Virus record (IMG/VR): IMGVR_UViG_3300008117_000032 | Span: 1 to 64,000 of that record | Strand: one strand, 5' to 3' | Source: a virus | DNA length: 64,000 bases | Part shown: in pieces, positions 50,099 to 58,326 of the stretch | Position numbering within the stretch: the stretch's first letter is position 1 | Layout of the letters: each line of letters opens with the position of its first letter | The notes under the pieces: model-generated | What the model was told of the DNA's origin: nothing | The model's database searches: none | The model's input: only the letters and a program-made list of their open reading frames with translations | Made by a program: the position numbers and the translations under genes

Positions 50099-50158
50099 TA
50101 TCGGAATACTTTACTTGTTCAGGGTTTCAGGTTATAATCCCATAATAAATTAATCATT

Positions 50159-50497
50159 ATGAGTATTATCGCAATTATCGGGTGGGTTCTTTCAGTTGTC
50201 ACCTCTCTTTTTTTAGGTAAAGGAGCAATTGAAAAAATCGTTGGAACCCAAGAAATGGTTGGAAATTTTGCTTACATGAAACTCGAAAAGTATAGAGTTA
50301 TTACAGGCGTAGGTGAACTTATTGGAGCAATCCTCCTTTCAGTTCCAATGACATCTGTTATCGGTGCTTTTATTATTTGTTGTTTCATGAGTGCGGCTGT
50401 TGTTTTACACTTATCTTTGATGGGTGGAAACAAAACAGAAATGCCAGCTCTTGTTGGCTTAGCTGCAGTTATAAGTTATCTCCTTAGACTTTTCTAA
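50159..50497 (+). CDS. DoxX-like membrane protein
   Basis: A 112 aa protein with four hydrophobic segments and the DoxX-like layout (GKGAIEKIVGTQEMVG after TM1, GVGELIGAILLSVP at TM2, then two more). Such proteins are common in Bacteroidota; roles in redox or membrane homeostasis are only partly known. Likely taken from the host. Terminator follows. Confidence 0.75.
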   Translation: MSIIAIIGWVLSVVTSLFLGKGAIEKIVGTQEMVGNFAYMKLEKYRVITGVGELIGAILLSVPMTSVIGAFIICCFMSAAVVLHLSLMGGNKTEMPALVGLAAVISYLLRLF

Positions 50498-50515
50498 AAC
50501 GAAACGTAAAATTCA

Positions 50516-50542
50516 AACCCCTCCTTAGTGAGGGGTTTTTTT
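50516..50542 (+). terminator. Rho-independent terminator
   Basis: AACCCCTC, CTTAGT loop, GAGGGGTT, T run. Confidence 0.88.
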
Positions 50543-50553
50543 GTTAATAAAGG

Positions 50554-50561
50554 TATTTATT
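50554..50561 (+). promoter_or_regulatory. TATTTATT late-type promoter motif
   Basis: Located 3 bases upstream of ATG 50565, which decides that start over an upstream TTG at 50541. Confidence 0.5.
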
Positions 50562-50564
50562 TTT

Positions 50565-51236
50565 ATGAAGTATATCATAACCAAATCACAGTTGGCGAAG
50601 TTACAAGAACAAAAGGCTTGGTATAAACCGAGCACTTGGTTTGATGATGAAGAAGAGAAACCAAAGGTTACCGATTGTAGTCCTGAAATAATTGAAGCTG
50701 AAGATTGGAAAGAACTTTATTCTGAATTGGTTGAAAAGGGAATGATAAAACAGGGAGAAAAACTTCTGATAGTTTGGGGACCTGAACAAAGAATGTATTA
50801 CACACAAGACGGTAAAACCGCAATCAAAACTGTTATTGTATCAACTGGTGCGAATGGTTTTAACAATCGTCCTGATAATAAGGAAACACCAACAGGTTTG
50901 TTACAAGTAAAAGGAAAAGTTGAGGCAAAACCATATGAGGTGATTGTGGCTAAAACTCCAACAGGTAAAATTTTGGGTCCTGACAAAGACTCGATGAGAG
51001 TGGATGAGAAGGGACAAAGACACGTGGCTGAGGTTCTCACAGGTATTTTGGAACTCGATGGGTTAGAGCCATGTAACAAAAACGCATTTTCAAGGAACAT
51101 ATATTTCCACGGAACAAACAAAGAGAAAAACTTAGGAACTCCTCGTTCCAACGGTTGTATTAGAGTTTCAAACAATGCAATTCAATGGATGTTGAACTCA
51201 ATTCCTTCAGGCACCAAGGTATACATAAAACCGTAA
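50565..51236 (+). CDS. L,D-transpeptidase (YkuD-like) with internal-protein-like N-terminus
   Basis: A 223 aa protein; start ATG 50565 (MKYIITKSQLAKLQEQK). The N-terminal 20 residues are the shared signal, with no secretion signal. The catalytic domain has PTGLLQVKGK near 108, HGTNKEKN at about 182 and SNGCIRVSNNA near 194-204: the His and Cys of YkuD L,D-transpeptidases. These cross-link or edit peptidoglycan. In a phage it could reseal or modify the wall at entry, which fits packaging in the head (inference). Confidence 0.88.
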   Translation: MKYIITKSQLAKLQEQKAWYKPSTWFDDEEEKPKVTDCSPEIIEAEDWKELYSELVEKGMIKQGEKLLIVWGPEQRMYYTQDGKTAIKTVIVSTGANGFNNRPDNKETPTGLLQVKGKVEAKPYEVIVAKTPTGKILGPDKDSMRVDEKGQRHVAEVLTGILELDGLEPCNKNAFSRNIYFHGTNKEKNLGTPRSNGCIRVSNNAIQWMLNSIPSGTKVYIKP

Positions 51237-51273
51237 TTTTCCTTTATAAATTTTATTTTTTATTATTCTTCTC

Positions 51274-51606
51274 ATGAGTAACAAAATCATTGAGCAAGAA
51301 AACAAAATGATTGCCGAGATTCTCGACAATTTCGATTTCCGTAAATGTGAAATCGCTATGAAGACTCTTCGATGGACTTGGGCTTTTGATTCAAATACAC
51401 CCACAATCGAAATGTTGAAATCATCTGCTGTCGGTAGGCTGAGAGATGCTATGGAATTGGCAAAAAAAGGGAAATGTTCGAAAGCAACTTACTTTTCTTC
51501 GAGTGGTGGACTCAAGGGAAATGCTTGGGTAAATAGGTATGGACATATCGAGGCAGTTAGATTAGAATTCGTATTAACAGATTGGGATTCAGATGGAGAT
51601 GTTTAA
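51274..51606 (+). CDS. Unknown phage protein, 110 aa
   Basis: Starts MSNKIIEQENKMIAEILDNF; contains TLRWTWAFDSNTPTIEMLK and a beta-rich end (IEAVRLEFVLTDWDSDGD), a layout I recall from conserved hypothetical phage proteins. Overlaps the next gene by 14 bases. Confidence 0.68.
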   Translation: MSNKIIEQENKMIAEILDNFDFRKCEIAMKTLRWTWAFDSNTPTIEMLKSSAVGRLRDAMELAKKGKCSKATYFSSSGGLKGNAWVNRYGHIEAVRLEFVLTDWDSDGDV

Positions 51607-51913
51607 AAAAGGTGATAAATTCATTCACTTCACAAAATATGGTGGAATCAACAAAGGAGAGGTTCAAGGACTTCATTCCACAACGGTATGGGACTTCGAT
51701 AATTTATGTAGATATGAATCAATTTCCATCTTTACAACCGAAGGTGTAAGATTAAATTTAGATGGAACGGATGGTCGAATTTACAAAATTGATTCTGAAA
51801 TGGTCAAAGACCAAGCAAGACAGTTTGAAAAAATGATGAAAAAAGCTTCAGATAAAAAGAATAGACCATCCAAAGAAACAATTCACCACTTAGATGAAGA
51901 CAAAAAAACCTAG
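51593..51913 (+). CDS. Unknown phage protein, 106 aa
   Basis: Beta-rich N-terminal part (FKKGDKFIHFTKYGGINKGE) like a small SH3-type barrel and a basic helical tail. Start 51593 or ATG 51599. Overlaps the glycosyltransferase by 20 bases. Confidence 0.62.
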   Translation: MEMFKKGDKFIHFTKYGGINKGEVQGLHSTTVWDFDNLCRYESISIFTTEGVRLNLDGTDGRIYKIDSEMVKDQARQFEKMMKKASDKKNRPSKETIHHLDEDKKT

Positions 51914-53141
51914 TGCGATAGTTTACGGTTGGGTTTCCACAGGGAAATTCATTTTAGAATCTGATATTTACTTCGAGGAAAGACTTTATGATGAAGTCAC
52001 CATTTATGCATTACCCTATACCAATGATGTGGCGGGGGATTATACGAAATATCAACCTGATGTTATCCTGTCCTTTATAGATGAAATCGAAGTTCCTCAT
52101 TATTTCTTAAAACAAAAACATGTTCATTACGAATTCTTACCTCAGGATAACGTTTTAGCAAACATAGTTGTTTGTCAAACGGTATTCAAAAATACTGACT
52201 ATCAAAGACCGAGATTCTCAATTTTTACACCAACATATAAAACAGGAGAGAGAATAAGGAGAACTTATGAAAGTTTGAAGAATCAAACATTCACAAATTG
52301 GGAATGGGTTGTTGTTGATGATTCGCCAGATGACGAGACTTGGAACTTGTTGAAGGAATTTTCGAACATTGATTACAGAGTAAAGATACACAAAATATAT
52401 CCCACTTCAGGGGGTAATGTAGGGTTAGCTAAAAACAGGGCGGCTATGTTGTGTGATGGAGATTGGCTTTGTGAATTGGACCACGATGATGCACTCATAA
52501 GTGATTGTTTGGAGGTTTGTAATGACGCAATCGAAAAATACCCTGATGCTGGTTTCTTGTATACTGATGTATGTGAGTTATACGATGATGGTGAAATGAA
52601 GTCTTATGACCATGATTGGTCAGGTAATTGGTATGCTAGACCTGATAACTTTTTTGACTTCGGTTATGCAGGACACTCGTGGGTTTATGCTGATGGACAA
52701 AAGTATCTGGCACATTGGTATCCAGATATCAATCCATTGACAATCCGTTTCAACATCTCAATGCCCGACCACATAAGAATGTGGGAAAGAAAGCTCTATC
52801 ATGAACTCGGTGGTCACAACAAACTAACCCCGGTAGCCGATGACTTTGAAATGATTGTCAGAACATTCTTACATACAAGGTTTATTCACGTGAAAAGAAT
52901 GTTATACTTACAATACAACAATCGTAATAGCACTGTTGATAACAATGCTTATGATATAAACAGAAGGGCGAGATTAATCAGAGACCACTACGACAAAAGG
53001 ATTCATGATAGAATCAAAGAGCTTGGTTTCGATGATTGGTATTGGAATGAAGAGAGAGGACACTCCCACAAATTTCAAAACCACGTTCCAATAAAAAAAT
53101 ACTTCGACGAAGAAGGAGTAATGAACTACACTTATGAATAA
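51894..53141 (+). CDS. Glycosyltransferase family 2-like protein
   Basis: A 415 aa protein. An N-terminal domain of about 100 residues precedes a GT-A catalytic domain: FSIFTPTYKTGERIRRTYES near 104-123, VVVDDSPDD near 135-143, NVGLAKNRAAML near 178-189 and the metal-binding ELDHDDA near 196-202. It transfers an activated sugar to an acceptor. Same operon as a second glycosyltransferase and UDP-galactopyranose mutase. Confidence 0.88.
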   Translation: MKTKKPSAIVYGWVSTGKFILESDIYFEERLYDEVTIYALPYTNDVAGDYTKYQPDVILSFIDEIEVPHYFLKQKHVHYEFLPQDNVLANIVVCQTVFKNTDYQRPRFSIFTPTYKTGERIRRTYESLKNQTFTNWEWVVVDDSPDDETWNLLKEFSNIDYRVKIHKIYPTSGGNVGLAKNRAAMLCDGDWLCELDHDDALISDCLEVCNDAIEKYPDAGFLYTDVCELYDDGEMKSYDHDWSGNWYARPDNFFDFGYAGHSWVYADGQKYLAHWYPDINPLTIRFNISMPDHIRMWERKLYHELGGHNKLTPVADDFEMIVRTFLHTRFIHVKRMLYLQYNNRNSTVDNNAYDINRRARLIRDHYDKRIHDRIKELGFDDWYWNEERGHSHKFQNHVPIKKYFDEEGVMNYTYE

Positions 53142-54288
53142 GAAAGCAAAAATTGTATTGAACTCGATGGTTGGAAATGAATCCAAAACCATCATGAGAA
53201 TGTTAGAATCAGTGGCACCTTATATTGATTACTATGTAATCCAATGTAATGGAAACGATGACACAGAGTCCAAAATTAATGTTTTTTTTCAAACCAAAAA
53301 CATTCCAGGTTTCACTTATAAAATCGATTGGAATTTTCCTGGTTGGAATAGAGACCATACCCTACAAAAATGTCTTTCATCAGAACATGGTTGTGACTGG
53401 GTTTTGAGGATGGATGCGGATGAGACCCTTCATGTTGATTCAGATTTCGATTGGTCAATTTTAGAAAACACACAAATACAAAGTTACAATATTGCAGCAC
53501 AAGCCGGCGATACAAATTATTTCAGAACTTGGTTTTGGAATGCTAAATTACCTTGGTTTTTTGCACACGACAAAAGACACGAAACAATTCATCTTCCTGA
53601 AATTGGTGAAGATTTTCAAAGAATTAACATGCCCTATGGGCTCAGACACATCGTTTCACAAGATGGTGATACTTGGGCGGCACCAAGAAAGTTTTTAAGA
53701 GATGCACTCGAACTGGAAATTGATAAAGTTGTAGGAAACAAGGTTCATGAAGATTACTATCACCTTTGGTATATTGCTAAGAGTTATGCTGATTGTTATG
53801 GGAACTCGAGCGAATTACCTTTCGGAAGAAAACACTCAGAAGAATATGCTAGAAGGTCTTTGTGGTATTATGAAAGATTCATGGAATTGACACATGTTTG
53901 GGGTGTTGAGAAAAAACCAAAATATGAAGATGAGATGGCTTACTTTGGTTTGATTGTTATGGGATGGTCTTATGATTTCTTGGGTGAACATGCGAAAGCC
54001 GAGGAGGTTTTCAAGTTAGCGAGCGAGTTTAGTAAAGATAGAAATGAAAACTTACTTTATCTTGCATTCCATTATGATTCATTAGGTAAAACTCAAGAAG
54101 CAATTCAGGTAATCGACAAGATGATGGAACCTGAAAGAAAAAACCCTTTCCCTGTCAAATCCTTTTTAATTGAAAGTAGGGCTTATACCAACACAGGGAA
54201 TTTTCTTGTTGAATACAAAGAGAGATTGACAAGAAAAACTGAGGAACATGTTATTGATTCTGAAAGTTTCAATTTTGATTTCAAATGA
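53134..54288 (+). CDS. Glycosyltransferase with C-terminal TPR-like region
   Basis: A 384 aa protein. The start AKIVLNSMVGNESKTIMRML and the acidic LRMDADETL near 91-99 mark a GT2-type (GT-A) glycosyltransferase; GWNRDHTLQKCL lies between. Residues about 270-350 form helical TPR-like repeats (GWSYDFLGEHAKAEEVFKLA). Overlaps both neighbours (8 and 4 bases). Confidence 0.82.
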   Translation: MNKKAKIVLNSMVGNESKTIMRMLESVAPYIDYYVIQCNGNDDTESKINVFFQTKNIPGFTYKIDWNFPGWNRDHTLQKCLSSEHGCDWVLRMDADETLHVDSDFDWSILENTQIQSYNIAAQAGDTNYFRTWFWNAKLPWFFAHDKRHETIHLPEIGEDFQRINMPYGLRHIVSQDGDTWAAPRKFLRDALELEIDKVVGNKVHEDYYHLWYIAKSYADCYGNSSELPFGRKHSEEYARRSLWYYERFMELTHVWGVEKKPKYEDEMAYFGLIVMGWSYDFLGEHAKAEEVFKLASEFSKDRNENLLYLAFHYDSLGKTQEAIQVIDKMMEPERKNPFPVKSFLIESRAYTNTGNFLVEYKERLTRKTEEHVIDSESFNFDFK

Positions 54289-55391
54289 TTTTATTGAATT
54301 TTCCAAAATATGATTATTTGATAGTAGGGGCGGGACCATTCGGTTCCGTTTGTGCTTACGAACTAACTAAGAAAGGAAAAAAATGTTTGGTAATTGATAA
54401 AAGACCTGTAATAGGTGGAAACTGTTATACTGAAAACGTGGACGGTATTCACGTTCACAAATATGGTGCACATATTTTCCATACCAACGACAAACATATT
54501 TGGGATTACGTGAATCAATTTGCCGAGTTTAGACAATACACACATAATGTAATTGCGAACTACAAGGGCGAAATGTTTACATTACCATTCAACATGTGGA
54601 CATTCAATCAACTTTGGAAAGTCAACGAACCTGAAAGAGCGAAACAAATTATTGAGGAGATTAAATATAAGGGAAAGATAACCAATCTCGAAGAACAGGC
54701 AATGTCAATGGTGGGTGATGAAATTTATCAGAAACTCATCAAGGGATATACTGAAAAACAATGGAACAAAAACTGTCAGGAACTACCCCCGTCAATTATC
54801 AAAAGATTACCTTTAAGGTTTACTTGGGATAGTAATTACTTCAATGACAAATATACAGGGATGCCAATTGGAGGTTATACTCAAATATTTGAAAAGATGT
54901 TACAGAAATGTGATGTTGAATTAGGGGTAGACTACTTCGAATCGAAGTTATATCATGATTCGCTAGCTCAAAAGGTAATCTACACAGGTCCCATAGATAG
55001 ATTTTTTGACTACCTTTATGGAAATTTAGAATATAGAAGTTTGGAATGGGAAACAAAACGTTTGGAAAAAGATAATTTTCAAGGGGTTCCCGTGGTTAAC
55101 TATACTGACCGAGAAACACCATACACAAGAATATTAGAACATAAGTGGTTTGACCCACAAAATCAAAAAGGAACAATTATTAGTTATGAATTCCCTGCAG
55201 ATTATAATGGTGAGAATGAACCTTACTATCCAATAAGAGACGATAGAAATACCCTAATTTACGAAAAGTATAAAGAATTGACGAATGATTTACCAAATTA
55301 TTATTTTGGTGGTAGATTAGCAACATACGTTTATTACGACATGCACCAAATAATTGCACAAGCGTTAAATTTGGTTAAGCAACTTGACTAA
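54285..55391 (+). CDS. glf: UDP-galactopyranose mutase
   Basis: A 368 aa flavoprotein: FAD-binding YLIVGAGPFGSVCA (GxGxxG at 15-20), VIGGNCYTE, HKYGAHIFHT, TLPFNMWTFNQL, and C-terminal YYFGGRLATYVYYDM, all standard for Glf, at the usual length. Converts UDP-galactopyranose to UDP-galactofuranose. With two glycosyltransferases, it points to galactofuranose-containing glycan on the virion or host surface. Confidence 0.95.
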   Translation: MILLNFPKYDYLIVGAGPFGSVCAYELTKKGKKCLVIDKRPVIGGNCYTENVDGIHVHKYGAHIFHTNDKHIWDYVNQFAEFRQYTHNVIANYKGEMFTLPFNMWTFNQLWKVNEPERAKQIIEEIKYKGKITNLEEQAMSMVGDEIYQKLIKGYTEKQWNKNCQELPPSIIKRLPLRFTWDSNYFNDKYTGMPIGGYTQIFEKMLQKCDVELGVDYFESKLYHDSLAQKVIYTGPIDRFFDYLYGNLEYRSLEWETKRLEKDNFQGVPVVNYTDRETPYTRILEHKWFDPQNQKGTIISYEFPADYNGENEPYYPIRDDRNTLIYEKYKELTNDLPNYYFGGRLATYVYYDMHQIIAQALNLVKQLD

Positions 55392-55479
55392 GATGTCTTT
55401 ATACACTATACTTCTGAACTAAATACAAATTTATGATACCGATGGTCAGAACAGACCGTATGATGTTAACGATGCGCTT

Positions 55480-55776
55480 ATGGAATATTTCAAATTGTCT
55501 TCAGAGTTGGTAAGTCTAAAAGAAAAAATACACCTTGCCAACCAACCAATATATGGTAAGATTTTTTTGATGTCCGAACTCAAGTCTCAGGCTCAAAAAC
55601 TAGCCGCTCTAAGTTGTGAAGAGGGTAAAAGTAAAAACCGATACAGCGATGAGACTGAATATAAGACAAGTGTCATCAATATTATCTCAAGGGATAATAT
55701 GATAAAAAATATCGAGGACCAAATCGAAATGTTACAGGATGAGTTAGATGCTCACAACGCAACAACTCAGATATAA
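55480..55776 (+). CDS. Unknown helical phage protein, 98 aa
   Basis: Starts MEYFKLSSELVSLKEKIHLA; long helices ending in a coiled coil (KNIEDQIEMLQDELDAHN). No recognised motif. The following 220 bases (55777-55998) carry no gene that I can see, only a small inverted repeat near 55822-55840. Confidence 0.6.
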   Translation: MEYFKLSSELVSLKEKIHLANQPIYGKIFLMSELKSQAQKLAALSCEEGKSKNRYSDETEYKTSVINIISRDNMIKNIEDQIEMLQDELDAHNATTQI

Positions 55777-55987
55777 GTTATAAGGTCGGGTGGGATTGTG
55801 ATAAAATCAGAGAGATAGTTGGCTTCATGTCAACCAGCAACAATTATAGTATGTGATATCCGATGAAGATTTTGTTTAATCAAGATTCAAATCTCAAGTA
55901 TTCAAAAACAGACCAACCCTCATCCAATCAAAATTCATATAACTTTTTGATTTTTGAACTTTCTCCCTGACCTTTCCCTTTCATGGA

Positions 55988-55995
55988 TATTTATT
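55988..55995 (+). promoter_or_regulatory. TATTTATT late-type promoter motif
   Basis: Located 3 bases upstream of ATG 55999. Confidence 0.5.
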
Positions 55996-55998
55996 TAC

Positions 55999-56400
55999 AT
56001 GAAAGTTTGTCTCAAAAACATATCAAAATCAAATTTATCGGATTCAATTGATGTAATTAAGGATTTTTGTCAGTTATTACAAGATGAATTGAAATTAAAA
56101 AAAGACGTTCATATTCATTTTGAAAATGAGAGAAATGAAAATATGACAACAGGTGTTAGAATGCCCGAAAGTGAGATTTTTGTTCTTTGTAAAGGTAGAC
56201 TTTTAATTGATATTTTAAGGACGTTAGCCCATGAATGGGTTCACGAATATCAACATCAGTCAATGGGTGTTCCTGAGGATGAACCTATACAAGATATTGG
56301 AGGTCCTGAAGAAAATATGGCGAGTGTTCTATCATCCGTCTTTTTGAAAAAGTTTCAAAAACAATTTCCTCAACATATAAAAAAAATATTCGGAGAGTGA
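55999..56400 (+). CDS. SprT-like zinc protease, small
   Basis: A 133 aa protein; start ATG 55999 (MKVCLKNISKSNLSD). The zinc helix AHEWVHEYQHQ at about 77-87 gives HExxH plus a further His, followed by acidic residues that could complete the site (PEENMASVLSS). Similar to small SprT/zincin phage proteins. GTGA overlap couples it to the ParB-like gene. Confidence 0.72.
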   Translation: MKVCLKNISKSNLSDSIDVIKDFCQLLQDELKLKKDVHIHFENERNENMTTGVRMPESEIFVLCKGRLLIDILRTLAHEWVHEYQHQSMGVPEDEPIQDIGGPEENMASVLSSVFLKKFQKQFPQHIKKIFGE

Positions 56401-57014
56401 TTTTACGTGAACAAATATTAAGAATTAAAAGACTCATAAATGAGTTATCACCTGATTCTTCAGGTGTTCAGGAATTTCTTGATGACGTGAAAAAACATCC
56501 TGAGCTCCTCAAACATTTGAAATTTAACAAATTCAAAGACTTAGAAGATTACGTCTATGATGCTGGCATTTCAGATTTTGATGACCTAAGAAATGAGGTC
56601 AACTATTTTATGGAGAGAAGGAAAAGATACTTGAAGTCAGAAATGGACGAAATAGAAAGAGTAGTTCAAGATTTGAATAGAGACGAAAATATCGATATAT
56701 CTGTCGAAGATGTTTATCGTGCATTAGACAACGCCATCGAAGTTAAAATACCCGACGAGGTTTGGAACAATCTTGAAAATACGGAATGTAATCAAATCAA
56801 AAAAGGTGAGATGAAAAAAGTAATGGCTCTTGCAAAAAAGTATAACAAACAAGACCCACGAGAGTTGAAAAAAGCCCTTCAAAGTGGTGACTACAAAAGA
56901 CCACTAATACTCAAATTTGGTGACAGATTCCATTTAGTTGCTGGTAACACAAGACTTTGCACTGCAGCTGCGATGGGAATCAAACCACAAGTTCTCATAG
57001 GAGAGATATTTTAA
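56397..57014 (+). CDS. ParB-like domain protein with internal-protein-like N-terminus
   Basis: A 205 aa protein from GTG 56397 (MILREQILRIKRLINELS). The N-terminus fits the shared signal. The C-terminal domain (about 165-205) has KRPLILKFGDRFHLVAGNTR then LCTAAAMGIKP, the ParB/sulfiredoxin-type nucleotide-binding signature (GxRhxLVxGNxRL). The middle is acidic and helical. A role in DNA binding or CTP/ATP-dependent switching cannot be told. Confidence 0.72.
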   Translation: MILREQILRIKRLINELSPDSSGVQEFLDDVKKHPELLKHLKFNKFKDLEDYVYDAGISDFDDLRNEVNYFMERRKRYLKSEMDEIERVVQDLNRDENIDISVEDVYRALDNAIEVKIPDEVWNNLENTECNQIKKGEMKKVMALAKKYNKQDPRELKKALQSGDYKRPLILKFGDRFHLVAGNTRLCTAAAMGIKPQVLIGEIF

Positions 57015-57025
57015 TAGACAATATA

Positions 57026-57056
57026 TTTGAAGATACAAAATATTTTACTATTTTTG
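57026..57056 (+). promoter_or_regulatory. Bacteroidota-type promoter of the umuDC operon, leaderless
   Basis: TTTG (57026-57029), 19 bases, TATTTTTG (57049-57056). GTG 57061 is 4 bases downstream. No LexA-type palindrome is evident beside it. Confidence 0.7.
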
Positions 57057-57060
57057 TATC

Positions 57061-57378
57061 GTGAATACAACTGCGAAAGAGTTAAATATTAAGTCAAGAA
57101 CAACAGGATTTGCATCTCCCGCCGAATCTTATGTAGACAAACGTTTAGACCTCAATGATTTAATCATTCAGAACACGTATACGACCTTTTATTTCCGTTA
57201 TATGGGTCCAAACACACTTGGAGTCAAGACAGGAAATATCCTCGTCATAGACCGTTCTATTGACCCTACAGAAGGTGAGTTAGTTGTCCTCACAGAGAAA
57301 GACCATTTTAAAATTAGAAAATACGAAGGACAAGAGAATGTTTGGGGGAGAGTCTCTTGGATTTTAAACAAGTTATAA
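57061..57378 (+). CDS. umuD: UmuD-like protein, predicted protease-dead
   Basis: A 105 aa protein from GTG 57061. GFASPAESYVDKRLDLN (about 15-32) matches the segment just after the UmuD cleavage site, and GNILVIDRSIDPTEGELVVL the core fold. In UmuD the nucleophile lies in SGDSM; here the aligned residues are GPNTL. The catalytic Lys of FTVKK is aligned with Arg in FKIRK. It therefore looks unable to cleave itself and nearly starts as a processed UmuD'. First gene of the operon ending at 60904. Confidence 0.8.
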   Translation: MNTTAKELNIKSRTTGFASPAESYVDKRLDLNDLIIQNTYTTFYFRYMGPNTLGVKTGNILVIDRSIDPTEGELVVLTEKDHFKIRKYEGQENVWGRVSWILNKL

Positions 57379-57379
57379 G

Positions 57380-57949
57380 ATGAAGAATTTAATTATCATT
57401 GCACATCCTGACAAACAGAGTTTTTGTTACAACGGAATACAAAAAACAATTGCAGATACCTTAGAATCTAATAAAGAAGATTTCTATATTGTAGACCTCT
57501 ATGCGGAAAACAAGACATTTGATTTTGGTAAAGATAAAGTTAGGGAATATAAAGACTTAATTACATGGACAGATAGAATATATTTCATATCTCCTGTTTG
57601 GTGGTTTAGGACAACACCAATGTTAGAGGCGTTCTTTGACCAAATATTCACACCAGGGTTTGCATACAAGTTCATACCAGTCACAAAAAAATACGGATAT
57701 CCAAAACCTTTGTTGAAGGATAAAAAGGTTCGAACTTATTTGACTCATGGTGCACCATCATTACCCGTCCTTACTTTATATCTAAACTCAGTTAAACTAA
57801 GATTAGTAATGGGGGTTTATTCATTTGTTTTTGGTTGGTTCAGAACAAAGACACGTCAGTTTTGGAGTGTTCCATTCGTGAGTCAAAATGAGAGATTGGT
57901 CTATCTCGATAAAGTAAAATCAGATGTAAGAGGAGATTTAAAAAAATGA
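57380..57949 (+). CDS. Flavodoxin-fold NAD(P)H oxidoreductase
   Basis: A 189 aa protein of the quinone-reductase (Flavodoxin_2) family: LIIIAHPDKQSFCYNG at the FMN/FAD phosphate site, FISPVWWFRTTPMLEAFFDQ and FTPGFAYKF, then THGAPS. It reduces quinones or similar compounds with NAD(P)H. It lies between umuD and umuC, with a one-base gap upstream and an ATGA overlap downstream. Confidence 0.88.
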   Translation: MKNLIIIAHPDKQSFCYNGIQKTIADTLESNKEDFYIVDLYAENKTFDFGKDKVREYKDLITWTDRIYFISPVWWFRTTPMLEAFFDQIFTPGFAYKFIPVTKKYGYPKPLLKDKKVRTYLTHGAPSLPVLTLYLNSVKLRLVMGVYSFVFGWFRTKTRQFWSVPFVSQNERLVYLDKVKSDVRGDLKK

Positions 57950-58326
57950 AATATAGAACAAGAAAGTTAATTAAACCGAGTGATTTGAATGCTAGGGGAA
58001 CATTATTTGGAGGACAAGTTTTAAAGTGGATTGACGAAGAGGCTGCAATATTTGCTGTCTGTCAATTAGGAGAAAGAAACATTGTAACCAAAGCGATGAG
58101 TGAAATAAATTTTGTTTCAACCGCAGTGGTAGGTGATATAGTGGAATTTGGTATGGAACTGATTAATGTTGGAAATACCTCAATTACAATTGCGTGTGAT
58201 GTTAGAAACAAAATGACAAAACAATCTGTAATCAAAATTGACAAAATTGTTTTTGTTAATTTAGATGAGAATGGAAAACCAAAACCACACGGAAAACCTA
58301 AAATAGATAAAAATGCAGTCCAATAA
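57946..58326 (+). CDS. Hotdog-fold acyl-CoA thioesterase (YciA-like)
   Basis: A 126 aa protein with [20 protein letters not shown], the hotdog thioesterase signature (N-x-x-G-T-x-F-G-G), and [18 protein letters not shown]. Full length for YciA-type acyl-CoA thioesterases. Hydrolyses acyl-CoA; why a phage carries it with umuC is unclear. Overlaps umuC by 14 bases. Confidence 0.88.
   Translation: MKYRTRKLIKPSDLNARGTLFGGQVLKWIDEEAAIFAVCQLGERNIVTKAMSEINFVSTAVVGDIVEFGMELINVGNTSITIACDVRNKMTKQSVIKIDKIVFVNLDENGKPKPHGKPKIDKNAVQ

Noticed and set aside
55433-55513. 26-codon reading upstream of the 55480 gene
   Set aside because: Possible leader peptide, but no attenuator structure or coupling evidence; composition not convincing.
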